A stretch of 5,606 nucleotides of DNA from Actinomycetes bacterium. GTDB lineage: Bacteria > Actinomycetota > Acidimicrobiia > Acidimicrobiales > Acidimicrobiaceae. Of this stretch, positions 1 to 5,583 are shown in pieces. A program made the position numbers and the translations under genes. The stretch lies in the NCBI GenBank assembly GCA_021790855.1, contig JAJYFP010000051.1, positions 1-5,606 of the forward strand, read 5' to 3'. The notes under the pieces are model-generated. The model did no database searches. It had not been told where the DNA came from and saw only the letters and a program-made list of their open reading frames with translations. Each line of letters opens with the position of its first letter. The first letter of the stretch is position 1.

Positions 1-796
1 GCTCGTAGTTCTCCGACCCTAAAAGCTTACTTATAACTTCTGAGGCGTGTGGTGCTTCCAAACTTTTTGCCAATGTATGCCCGAGGAGTTCTTCGGAAGA
101 GAATGCGATGTCAACACCGAGATCGCTTATAGCTTGGGCGACTTTTCTTGAGGTTACAACCGCTATGATCGATACATTAGGAGCGAGGTGCTTCGTTAAA
201 ACGGTACATAGAAGTACATCCGAGTCCTTCTCGGCGGTAATTAAGATCTGTTGAGCTCGCTCTGGATGAGCCTTTTTCAAGGTGTCTTCGTCTAAAGGTG
301 AGCCTGAGATTAAACGAACAGACTCTTCGAGACCATCGAGCTCTCCTGGTCTAGACTCCGCTACGACTACACATGAGCGTCCGGCTTGATTTAAGTCTTC
401 TATCGTTTGGCGGACTAGAGGACCTGAACCTATGATCAGGACATAGCCATCTCTTGGAACTCTTTTGTCTAATCCCATAACCTTCCTTATCTCCTGGGCT
501 GTCAACGAAGCGGCAATCACCGCAAAAAGGCTTGCGAAAAGCGGAATAGCTGTTAGCATCACTCCGGCGGCGATTAGTCGTCCAATGGTATTTTTTGGGG
601 TAACATCTCCATATCCAACCGTTGTTGCTGTAGTAATAGCCCAGTAAATCCCCGTAAATAGAGAGACCGCCTGGGTAATTGAAAATAGGGTTCCCCCTAC
701 GAGGGTGAACAGGACTGCTAAGGTGACAAGTGTAAGCGCCTGGTGTCTCTGTGCTTTTCCTAATACGGTTTGTATCAGCGGTAAAACGTGACACAC
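1..796 (-). CDS. Two-transmembrane K+ channel with RCK/TrkA-N domain (partial, C-terminus beyond left edge)
   Basis: This is an inner-membrane potassium channel subunit, expected to act as a tetramer gated through its cytoplasmic nucleotide- or ligand-binding domain. About 265 codons are visible and the frame is still open at base 1. Counting from GTG 796, TM1 is about residues 20-40, the pore helix and filter are 49-67 with the K+ signature TTVGYGD at 58-64 (bases 605-625), and TM2 is about 71-99. A Rossmann-like RCK domain follows: strand YVLIIGSGPLV at 118-128, where the third glycine of GxGxxG is replaced by Val, and an acidic end of the second strand (VVVAES). It is the third gene of the leftward set after htpX and the pspAB-like gene. 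The start is unsettled. GTG 796 is the first codon after an in-frame TGA, but the AAGGAGG overlaps it, so initiation there is doubtful. The family call is secure from the filter and architecture; ion selectivity beyond K+ and the ligand are unknown. Confidence 0.88.
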   Translation of the reverse strand, partial: MCHVLPLIQTVLGKAQRHQALTLVTLAVLFTLVGGTLFSITQAVSLFTGIYWAITTATTVGYGDVTPKNTIGRLIAAGVMLTAIPLFASLFAVIAASLTAQEIRKVMGLDKRVPRDGYVLIIGSGPLVRQTIEDLNQAGRSCVVVAESRPGELDGLEESVRLISGSPLDEDTLKKAHPERAQQILITAEKDSDVLLCTVLTKHLAPNVSIIAVVTSRKVAQAISDLGVDIAFSSEELLGHTLAKSLEAPHASEVISKLLGSENYE

Positions 797-802
797 CTCC
801 TT
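796..802 (-). promoter_or_regulatory. Strong Shine-Dalgarno sequence upstream of the K+ channel gene
   Basis: On the minus strand the sequence reads AAGGAGG, a perfect match to the anti-Shine-Dalgarno sequence. The codons at normal spacing in the channel frame are CAC, GTT and TTA, none of which is a usual start. The GTG at 796 overlaps the site, and CTG at 778 is 17 nt away. The ATG at 809 is in a different frame. The site therefore looks real but does not settle the start. Confidence 0.5.
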
Positions 803-857
803 GCTTCATGGCGCTTATTTTTACGGTAGCTAATGTGAAAGATGTTCTTTTGAGATC

Positions 858-871
858 AAGTTAGGTAACTT
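858..871. repeat. 14-bp perfect palindrome between the pspAB-like and channel genes
   Basis: AAGTTA-GG-TAACTT is a perfect 6-2-6 inverted repeat in the 87-bp gap downstream of the pspAB-like stop and about 60 bp upstream of the channel start. The two-base centre is too short for a good RNA hairpin and no T-run follows on the minus strand, so an operator-type protein site is more likely than a terminator. It could also be chance. Confidence 0.35.
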
Positions 872-883
872 AATACTAATCCT

Positions 884-1459
884 TTATACCGGCAGACCCC
901 ATGGAGGTAGCCAAGATTCGAGATCAGGTTCAACTGGAATGTCGGTACCAACGATCGCTTTGAGCACTAGCTCTCGTTCGTTATCTCTTCTTTGACCAGA
1001 TAGCGGCACGAATGGATAGAAGGTTCCCTTCTTGTAAAGGTACACCCAATAAACCACTTGATCCGCTTCAGTCTCTTGGAAACGAAAAGCGGAGAGAAGA
1101 AGCGCGGGAGAGAAGCTGTGGTCTTCCAAAGTTTTGTTAATTAAGTGGATCTTTGTAGTCAAGGATTCAAGTTCGTCATCTTGAATAACGACCCACTCAT
1201 ACCCGTACTCATCTTTGGATACATAGATACTACGGTCAGGATCACTGACCATAGTCCTTAGGACGTTCATAAACTCTGCGCGAGTGTTTTCAAATGCACT
1301 TCCTGAGGCAGGCTTGTAGCATACACCAGCTCGGTTCGCTGACTTGAGGTTTGCAGAAAGCTCAAGCGTTACCGCAACTCCTGGTATCGCAAATAGGCGA
1401 TCTAAGTTAGCCTTAACCGGTTTTGTTCTTCCTGTTAGCACATCGAAGATCCCCAACAC
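884..1459 (-). CDS. pspAB: PspA-associated protein PspAB-like (HtpX-adjacent family)
   Basis: This soluble protein of 191 residues has no membrane segment or signal peptide. It resembles the actinobacterial family usually found beside htpX and named PspA-associated protein PspAB. Family-like stretches are GRTKPVKANLDRLFAIP (10-26), AGVCYKPASGSAFE (44-57), YGYEWVVIQDDELESL (85-100), VYLYKKGTFYPF (139-150), RRDNERELVLKA (157-168) and PVEPDLESWLPPWGLP (175-190). The name comes from recall of the family. Its biochemical role is poorly known, but it is linked by name and neighbourhood to phage-shock/envelope stress. It starts at GTG 1459 directly after an in-frame TGA, with a weak GGATGG upstream; TTG 1456 is an alternative. 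It lies 45 bp downstream of htpX on the same strand, so it is probably cotranscribed. The TAA stop is at 884-886. Confidence 0.75.
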   Translation of the reverse strand: MLGIFDVLTGRTKPVKANLDRLFAIPGVAVTLELSANLKSANRAGVCYKPASGSAFENTRAEFMNVLRTMVSDPDRSIYVSKDEYGYEWVVIQDDELESLTTKIHLINKTLEDHSFSPALLLSAFRFQETEADQVVYWVYLYKKGTFYPFVPLSGQRRDNERELVLKAIVGTDIPVEPDLESWLPPWGLPV

Positions 1460-1504
1460 TCACCATCCAAATCTTTAGTCAACGTCTAGGTCAGAGCCTA
1501 CTGC

Positions 1505-2476
1505 TTACTCTGCAGTACCAAGCTCACGTTCAAGTTTGTCCAACTCTGCGATCCTTCGCTCTATCGATGGATGGGTTGAAAAGATTGTTGATATTGAAAA
1601 CTGTCCCCTAGCGACTGCAGGCGTGAAGTAAAAGGCGTTAAATGCAGCTGCAGATCGTATGTCTTTGGTAGGTATTCGCCCCATCTCTCCAGTAATTTTG
1701 ATAAGTGCTGACTTAAGTAGCGATGGACGACCAATCAGAATGGCTCCCGACCTGTCGGCACTCAACTCACGATATCGTGACAGTGCTCTAATTAGCAGAA
1801 AGGAGATCGCATATACGACAATGGAGACCAACATTACACCTGCTTCGATAGCGAAGATATTGCCGGCAGCGGAGTTGTTGTTTGACCTCCCGCCACCTCG
1901 TCCTCCGTAACCTCCGCCCCCGCCTCCGCCAAATCCGATTCCACCAAAGAGTTCGCTGTAGTATAAGACTCTGGTTAACATCCCAGCAATCATGCCCAAG
2001 AAGGATGCGATCGTCATTACTGCGACATCTCTGTGGGCCACATGTGACAGTTCGTGCGCCAGAACCGCCTCCACCTCCTCGGTGTCGAGACGTCTTAACA
2101 GACCACTTGTCACACATACTACGGCATTTTTGGGATTTCTTCCGGTAGCGAATGCATTTGGCATGTCAGTGCGTGCCATCGCTACCTTTGGCATTGGCAT
2201 GTTCGCCAAGGTACATAGCCGTCTTATGATTTGATATAGTTCCGGTGCCTCTTGCTCGGTAACGAGTTTCCCGTGCATACCAAATAGCGCTATTTTGTCA
2301 GAAAAGAAGTATTGAACGAATAAAATCACGATACCGATAACAAGGACCGTAATGATCGGTAAGCCGATAGCTATAAGTACTCCAACGAATAGGACATACA
2401 GGGCTCCAAGGAGAAATATGGTGAGGCCCATGCGTGCCACCAGTCCCTTATCAGTTTTGAACCTAGTTTTTGCCAC
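1505..2476 (-). CDS. htpX: Membrane zinc metalloprotease HtpX (M48 family)
   Basis: HtpX is an integral membrane protease that degrades damaged or misfolded membrane proteins, with the active site on the cytoplasmic side. Numbering is from GTG 2476 (323 aa). TM1 is about 17-38 and TM2 about 39-58. The zinc motif HELSH at 141-145 (H141, E142, H145; bases 2042-2058) is followed by TM3 about 150-173 and TM4 about 210-232. RELSAD at 236-241 supplies the likely third zinc ligand, E237. The conserved segments MPNAFATGR, VVCVTSGLLRRL and FNAFYFTPA and the C-terminal STHPSIERRIAEL are all present. I prefer GTG 2476: GAAGGA lies about 10 nt upstream, and an N-terminus of MAKTRFKTDKGL fits actinobacterial homologues. 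ATG 2494 would add six residues but has no visible ribosome binding site. A glycine-rich insertion (178-197) between TM3 and TM4 is unusual. The gene heads the leftward set, divergent from cmk. Confidence 0.95.
   Translation of the reverse strand: MAKTRFKTDKGLVARMGLTIFLLGALYVLFVGVLIAIGLPIITVLVIGIVILFVQYFFSDKIALFGMHGKLVTEQEAPELYQIIRRLCTLANMPMPKVAMARTDMPNAFATGRNPKNAVVCVTSGLLRRLDTEEVEAVLAHELSHVAHRDVAVMTIASFLGMIAGMLTRVLYYSELFGGIGFGGGGGGGYGGRGGGRSNNNSAAGNIFAIEAGVMLVSIVVYAISFLLIRALSRYRELSADRSGAILIGRPSLLKSALIKITGEMGRIPTKDIRSAAAFNAFYFTPAVARGQFSISTIFSTHPSIERRIAELDKLERELGTAE
1886..1945 (-). repeat. Glycine-rich low-complexity coding segment in htpX
   Basis: Twenty codons (residues 178-197 from GTG 2476) encode 16 glycines with single I, F, Y and R breaks and a run of seven glycines, followed by an Asn/Ser-rich stretch. 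The segment falls between TM3 and TM4. By the accepted HtpX topology (established for E. coli) this loop faces outside the cytoplasm. The codons are mixed GGA, GGC, GGT and GGG, so it is not a simple trinucleotide repeat. Confidence 0.8.
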
Positions 2477-2497
2477 GGTAATAGTATCCTTCATCTA

Positions 2498-2532
2498 GAT
2501 AAGTAACAGCGAGAGAATCGCTGGGACTTATC
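2498..2532. repeat. Nested 35-nt inverted repeat in the htpX/cmk divergent region
   Basis: GATAAGT at 2498-2504 pairs perfectly with ACTTATC at 2526-2532, and inside it CAGCGA at 2507-2512 pairs with TCGCTG at 2518-2523. Two mismatched bases lie on each side between the arms, with a 5-nt loop. As htpX RNA this would be a 13-bp hairpin with one internal loop ending about 21 nt before GTG 2476. As DNA it would be a dyad-symmetric operator. It is followed by no T-run in either direction, so a terminator is unlikely. Confidence 0.6.
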
Positions 2533-2536
2533 TGAA

Positions 2537-2542
2537 ATCTTA
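2537..2542 (-). promoter_or_regulatory. htpX: Possible -10 element of the htpX promoter
   Basis: On the minus strand TAAGAT (4 of 6 matches to TATAAT) lies 4 nt upstream of the nested inverted repeat, so a transcript from it would begin within or just before the first arm. I see no good TTGACA-like -35 at 16-18 bp spacing. The call rests on the hexamer and its position only. Confidence 0.25.
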
Positions 2543-2567
2543 GAGCCTTTTTAGGAAATAGAGAAAT

Positions 2568-2574
2568 AAGGGAG
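2568..2574 (+). promoter_or_regulatory. cmk: Ribosome binding site of cmk
   Basis: AAGGGAG lies 7 nt before TTG 2582 and 10 nt before ATG 2585. The spacing slightly favours TTG while the codon favours ATG; the two products differ by one residue. Confidence 0.65.
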
Positions 2575-2584
2575 TAACTATTTG

Positions 2585-3295
2585 ATGGTTGACTTCAAAG
2601 AAGCAGCTTGGGGAAGGCCATTTGCCCCAGTAATCGCCGTTGACGGCCAGGCAGGCAGTGGCAAGTCCACTTTGTCAAAGGGGCTGTCTCAACGGTTAGG
2701 TCTGCCAACACTTGGTACTGGACTGTTCTATCGGGCGACCTCTCTTTGGATGCTTGAGAATGAGAGTAGGCTCCTTTCGGATTCGACACAGCTAACTGAG
2801 GCGATAAGTAATTTGTCAATCGAGATAGAAGAGGAAAGGACGTTCCTCAATGGCGTTGACGTCACAGGGAGACTCCGATCTTCAGAGTTGCAAGATATCT
2901 TACCGAAGGTCTCTGCGAACCCTCAGATTCGATCTTATCTAGTTGGTTTGCAAAGATCCTGGGTGAATGCTCACGGTTCTTCGGTCGTAGAAGGCAGAGA
3001 TATCGGCACTGTTGTGTTTCCAACCGCATACTTCAAGGTGTTTTTGCGTGTATCAAGGGAGATCCAGGTGCTTAGAAGGCCAGAAGAGCGTGAAACAATC
3101 GCGTCAAGAGACCTAGCTGACTCCACGAGAGCGGTCTCTCCAAGCACTCCCGCTCCAGATTCCGTCGTCTTTGATACTTCGAACCTTAGTGCACAAGATG
3201 TGCTTGATGCAGTCGTAACGTTATTGAATGCCCGTGTCGAAGAGTTGCTCTCTGACGAGTTGGGGATAGAAAGAAAAGGTAGTAAAAGACTATGA
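2585..3295 (+). CDS. cmk: Cytidylate kinase
   Basis: This cytosolic enzyme transfers phosphate from ATP to CMP or dCMP, recycling CMP to CDP for nucleic acid and CDP-diacylglycerol synthesis. There are 236 residues from ATG 2585 (TTG 2582 is the other possible start). The P-loop DGQAGSGKST is at 20-29, followed by GLFYRA at 46-51. The CMK-specific insert of the NMP-binding domain includes NGVDVTGRLRSSEL at 89-102 and QIRSYLVGLQRSW at 114-126. EGRDIGTVVFP is at 136-146, and DSTRAVSP at 179-186 and VVFDTSNLS at 194-202 complete the core. Between RR (164-165) and RD (175-176) only nine residues remain, where usual bacterial CMKs have about twenty or more, so the LID looks mostly missing. The C-terminus carries an extra charged tail and no Der GTPase fusion. 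The stop overlaps the plsC start by 4 nt (ATGA), implying translational coupling. Confidence 0.93.
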   Translation: MVDFKEAAWGRPFAPVIAVDGQAGSGKSTLSKGLSQRLGLPTLGTGLFYRATSLWMLENESRLLSDSTQLTEAISNLSIEIEEERTFLNGVDVTGRLRSSELQDILPKVSANPQIRSYLVGLQRSWVNAHGSSVVEGRDIGTVVFPTAYFKVFLRVSREIQVLRRPEERETIASRDLADSTRAVSPSTPAPDSVVFDTSNLSAQDVLDAVVTLLNARVEELLSDELGIERKGSKRL

Positions 3296-3981
3296 CAAGC
3301 GTAGTAAATCGAATGAAAAGTACTCCAAGGGTACAGAACTCTACCTTCTATGGATTTGCTAGAACGTTAGTGTACTTAGTCAATCGGTATTACTTCCATA
3401 CGAAGGTGTCTTATGAGGCTCCTTTGCCTTCTAAACCCTTCATACTCGCACCAACCCATAGGTCCTATGTCGATACGCCGTTGGTTGGTTCGGTATTAAA
3501 AGAACCTGTACGATATATGGCGAAAGCTGAACTTTGGGAGAATCCTTGGTTGGGGCGTCTGGTTGAACTCCTTGGCGGTTTCCCTGTGGATCGAAATAGT
3601 ACAGACAGAACCTCTCTGAATACAGCACTAGCGATTTTGAAAAGCGGAGACGCTCTTGTGGTATTCCCCGAAGGTGAAAGGCGGGTCGGAGACCGAGTTG
3701 AACATCTGCATGAAGGCGTTGCTTACTTGGCCCTAAAGTCAAAGGTACCCGTCGTACCGGTTGCATTTTATGGTAGCGGAAAGGTTATGCCTCCGGGGGC
3801 TAAACTGCCTCGACCGGCAGTGGTACGTGCTATCGTTGGGCGCCAGATCGACTCCGTAAAGTACCTAAGTAGAACCGGTTCTACTTCTAAGACTGTCTCT
3901 CGTGGAGCGATCGTAGAGCTGACGGCAGAACTAGAACGAGAACTTCAGAGACTTTACGACCAAGCTAAAGCTATGAAGTAA
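3292..3981 (+). CDS. plsC: 1-acyl-sn-glycerol-3-phosphate acyltransferase (PlsC family)
   Basis: Members of this family acylate lysophosphatidic acid to phosphatidic acid at the membrane surface, the second acylation step of phospholipid synthesis. The 229-residue protein has the four acyltransferase blocks in order: block I PTHRSYVD at 54-61 with the catalytic H56 and D61; block II GGFPVDRN at 95-102; block III VVFPEGERR at 123-131; and block IV KVPVVPVAFYG at 151-161. Thr replaces the Asn often seen just before the catalytic His, a common variation. There is no clear signal peptide; a modestly hydrophobic stretch at about 19-31 may contact the membrane. The start ATG 3292 lies within the cmk stop (ATGA), with AAAAGG about 12 nt upstream, and ATG 3313 is a less likely alternative. 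Exact acyl donor and acceptor cannot be read from the sequence. Confidence 0.88.
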   Translation: MTSVVNRMKSTPRVQNSTFYGFARTLVYLVNRYYFHTKVSYEAPLPSKPFILAPTHRSYVDTPLVGSVLKEPVRYMAKAELWENPWLGRLVELLGGFPVDRNSTDRTSLNTALAILKSGDALVVFPEGERRVGDRVEHLHEGVAYLALKSKVPVVPVAFYGSGKVMPPGAKLPRPAVVRAIVGRQIDSVKYLSRTGSTSKTVSRGAIVELTAELERELQRLYDQAKAMK

Positions 3982-3988
3982 GTACACG

Positions 3989-4018
3989 TTGAAGTCCTTT
4001 AACTCCTGGGTCTAAATG
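3989..4018 (+). promoter_or_regulatory. Weak candidate promoter for the dehydrogenase gene
   Basis: TTGAAG (3989-3994) and TAAATG (4013-4018) are separated by 18 bp. Matches to the sigma-70 consensus are only 4 of 6 and 3 of 6. The 95-bp gap after plsC gives room for a promoter, but readthrough from cmk-plsC is equally possible since no terminator is visible. Confidence 0.2.
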
Positions 4019-4033
4019 AGCAGACGAACTAGA

Positions 4034-4050
4034 TTATCTTGGGATAAGAT
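4034..4050. repeat. Two overlapping short inverted repeats upstream of the dehydrogenase gene
   Basis: TTATC (4034-4038) pairs with GATAA (4043-4047) around a 4-nt centre, and ATCTT (4036-4040) pairs with AAGAT (4046-4050) around a 5-nt centre. The two pairings exclude each other in RNA. They end 26 nt before ATG 4077, so they could be an operator or a weak leader hairpin, or chance. Confidence 0.25.
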
Positions 4051-4076
4051 TGTCGAATGGATGAACATGCAGATCG

Positions 4077-5480
4077 ATGGTGCTTATGAGTGGCGATGTC
4101 TTTGTAGATCGGGTAAGAGATAGAATAGGCAAGGATCATGTAGTAGTTGACCCTGACTTAATGGACTCTTTCAGAACTGACCGAACTTCGACTGTCCAAG
4201 GCGATATGCCTCGCTTGGTTACCACGCCAGTCACAGCAGCTCAGGTTGCAAGCGTAGTGAAGTTGGCCAACGAGTTCAAGGTTCCCGTCATACCACAAGG
4301 TGCTCTGAGCGGTCTTGCAGGTGGCGCTGATCCTATATCTGGATCCGTTGTAATAAATGTTGCCAAGATGAATCGAATCTTAGATATTGATCCAGTGAAT
4401 CTATTGGCGACCGTGGAGCCTGGTGTGATAAATAAATCGCTAAAAGATGCAGTGGCAAAGGAAGGATTTTTCTATCCGCCTGATCCAGGTAGCTACAGTT
4501 TTTGCTCGATAGGGGGCAATGTTGCGACGAACGCAGGTGGCCTTTGCTGTGTCAAGTATGGAGTTACCGCGGACTACGTGAGTCAACTTGAGATTGTCTC
4601 GCCGACGGGAGAGATGATGGTTCTTGGGAGAAAGACCAAGAAGTCTTCGGCCGGCTATCGACTAGCTCAACTCTTCGTAGGTTCTGAAGGCACATTGGGT
4701 GTTGTGACCAAAGCAACGATGCGACTGCGCCATGCACCACCGCCTGTGGCGGGAACCGTCGTGGCTAGCTTCTCGACACTTGATGAAATGGGTTGTGCTC
4801 TACGAGAAATAGCCTCGAAGCTGTCGCCATCACTTCTAGAGATAATGGATAAAGTAACGGTGCAGGCTATCAACAGCTGGAAGAACCTTGGTATCGATGA
4901 AGAGGCTGAGGCGGTTATTGTCGCCCAAAGTGATGTAAAAGGTACCCAAGGAGTCGAGGAGTTAAGACTTATAGAGGCTATCTGCGCGGCAGCAGGCTCT
5001 GGTGAAATCTATAGAACCGAAGATCCAGAGGAGGCTGACGCGCTTTTAGAAGCAAGACGCCTGGCTCTAACCGCACTTGAGAGACTTGGACCGGCAATCT
5101 TAGATGATGTAGGAGTTCCGGTCTCTCGAATTGGAGATATGATCTCAGAGATCGCGAAAATCTCCAAGATGCATGAGATTAAGGTCGGTACTTTTGGCCA
5201 TGGAGGGGACGGTAATCTTCATCCGACTCTTATTTTACCGTCCCGAGCTCCAGAAGTCTTGAAACTAGCAGAGAGGTGCTTTGCGGATATCGTTTCGGCA
5301 GCACTTTCGATGGGTGGTACAATCTCTGGTGAGCACGGCATCGGTCTTATTAAACGAGAGTTTATGAGAGACCAGTATGGTCCATTGGAGATTGATTGGA
5401 TGCGTAGGATCAAAGGCGCCCTTGATCCTAACGGACTCTTTAACCCTAATAAAATTGTCTTTGACTATCAATATTTTTAA
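4077..5480 (+). CDS. FAD-linked 2-hydroxyacid dehydrogenase, GlcD / D-lactate dehydrogenase type
   Basis: This VAO/PCMH-superfamily flavoprotein should oxidise a D-2-hydroxyacid (glycolate, D-lactate or similar) to the 2-oxoacid, passing electrons to an acceptor other than NAD. It has 467 residues, normal for single-chain members. The N-terminal FAD-binding domain contains PQGALSGLAGGADP at 73-86, YPPDPGSYSFCSIGGN at 133-148, ATNAGGLCCVKYGVT at 150-164 and FVGSEGTLGVVT at 200-211. The C-terminal FAD-oxidase domain contains GHGGDGNLHP at 374-383 and SGEHGIG at 417-423. H375, H382 and E419 match the metal ligands known in D-2-hydroxyglutarate/D-lactate dehydrogenases, and H420 is the likely catalytic base. 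The LCCVKYG form is typical of actinobacterial members as I recall them. No glcE or glcF partner lies within the window. The start is uncertain: ATG 4077, GTG 4080 and ATG 4086 lack a convincing ribosome binding site. The substrate cannot be told from sequence. Confidence 0.87.
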   Translation: MVLMSGDVFVDRVRDRIGKDHVVVDPDLMDSFRTDRTSTVQGDMPRLVTTPVTAAQVASVVKLANEFKVPVIPQGALSGLAGGADPISGSVVINVAKMNRILDIDPVNLLATVEPGVINKSLKDAVAKEGFFYPPDPGSYSFCSIGGNVATNAGGLCCVKYGVTADYVSQLEIVSPTGEMMVLGRKTKKSSAGYRLAQLFVGSEGTLGVVTKATMRLRHAPPPVAGTVVASFSTLDEMGCALREIASKLSPSLLEIMDKVTVQAINSWKNLGIDEEAEAVIVAQSDVKGTQGVEELRLIEAICAAAGSGEIYRTEDPEEADALLEARRLALTALERLGPAILDDVGVPVSRIGDMISEIAKISKMHEIKVGTFGHGGDGNLHPTLILPSRAPEVLKLAERCFADIVSAALSMGGTISGEHGIGLIKREFMRDQYGPLEIDWMRRIKGALDPNGLFNPNKIVFDYQYF

Positions 5481-5550
5481 GTGTGCGTAAGTGCCGGAGC
5501 AAATAGCCGCCAAGAGCATCTCTACGACTTTCTTCTGCTGGTTATTGACA

Positions 5551-5583
5551 GTCTCTTTAAGTAGTTAAAGGTCTTGAAGAGAC
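5551..5583. repeat. 11-bp inverted repeat downstream of the dehydrogenase gene
   Basis: GTCTCTTTAAG (5551-5561) can pair with CTTGAAGAGAC (5573-5583), giving 11 bp with one G-U pair and an 11-nt loop. It starts 70 nt after the dehydrogenase stop. No T-run follows (next bases ACTTTAAAG), so it is at best a weak terminator or mRNA 3'-end stabiliser. It could equally be regulatory for a gene beyond the right edge: a TTGACA lies just before it at 5545-5550, without a clear -10. The remaining bases from 5481 to the edge hold no gene. Confidence 0.35.

Noticed and set aside
465..647. Plus-strand open frame of 60 codons
   Set aside because: It is antisense to the channel's TM2 and pore region. Its hydrophobic look follows from the complement of membrane-helix codons, and I see no ribosome binding site.
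351..809. Open frame on the minus strand starting at ATG 809, 152 codons
   Set aside because: Its sequence is the out-of-frame reading of the K+ channel gene: the adjacent frame gives the TTVGYGD filter, TM helices and RCK domain. Only its first codons might matter, if a frameshift at 783-786 joins it to the channel.
1788..2234. Several overlapping open frames on both strands, including arginine-rich ones
   Set aside because: They lie inside htpX, which has the full M48 motif set. Their composition is that of antisense or shifted reading of glycine-rich and histidine motif codons, with no family resemblance.
5219..5519. Minus-strand open frames near the right end
   Set aside because: They are antisense to the conserved C-terminal FAD-oxidase domain of the dehydrogenase and have no recognisable motifs.
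5551..5583. Rho-independent terminator
   Set aside because: A stem can form, but no T-run follows in either direction and the loop is long, so I list it only as an inverted repeat.
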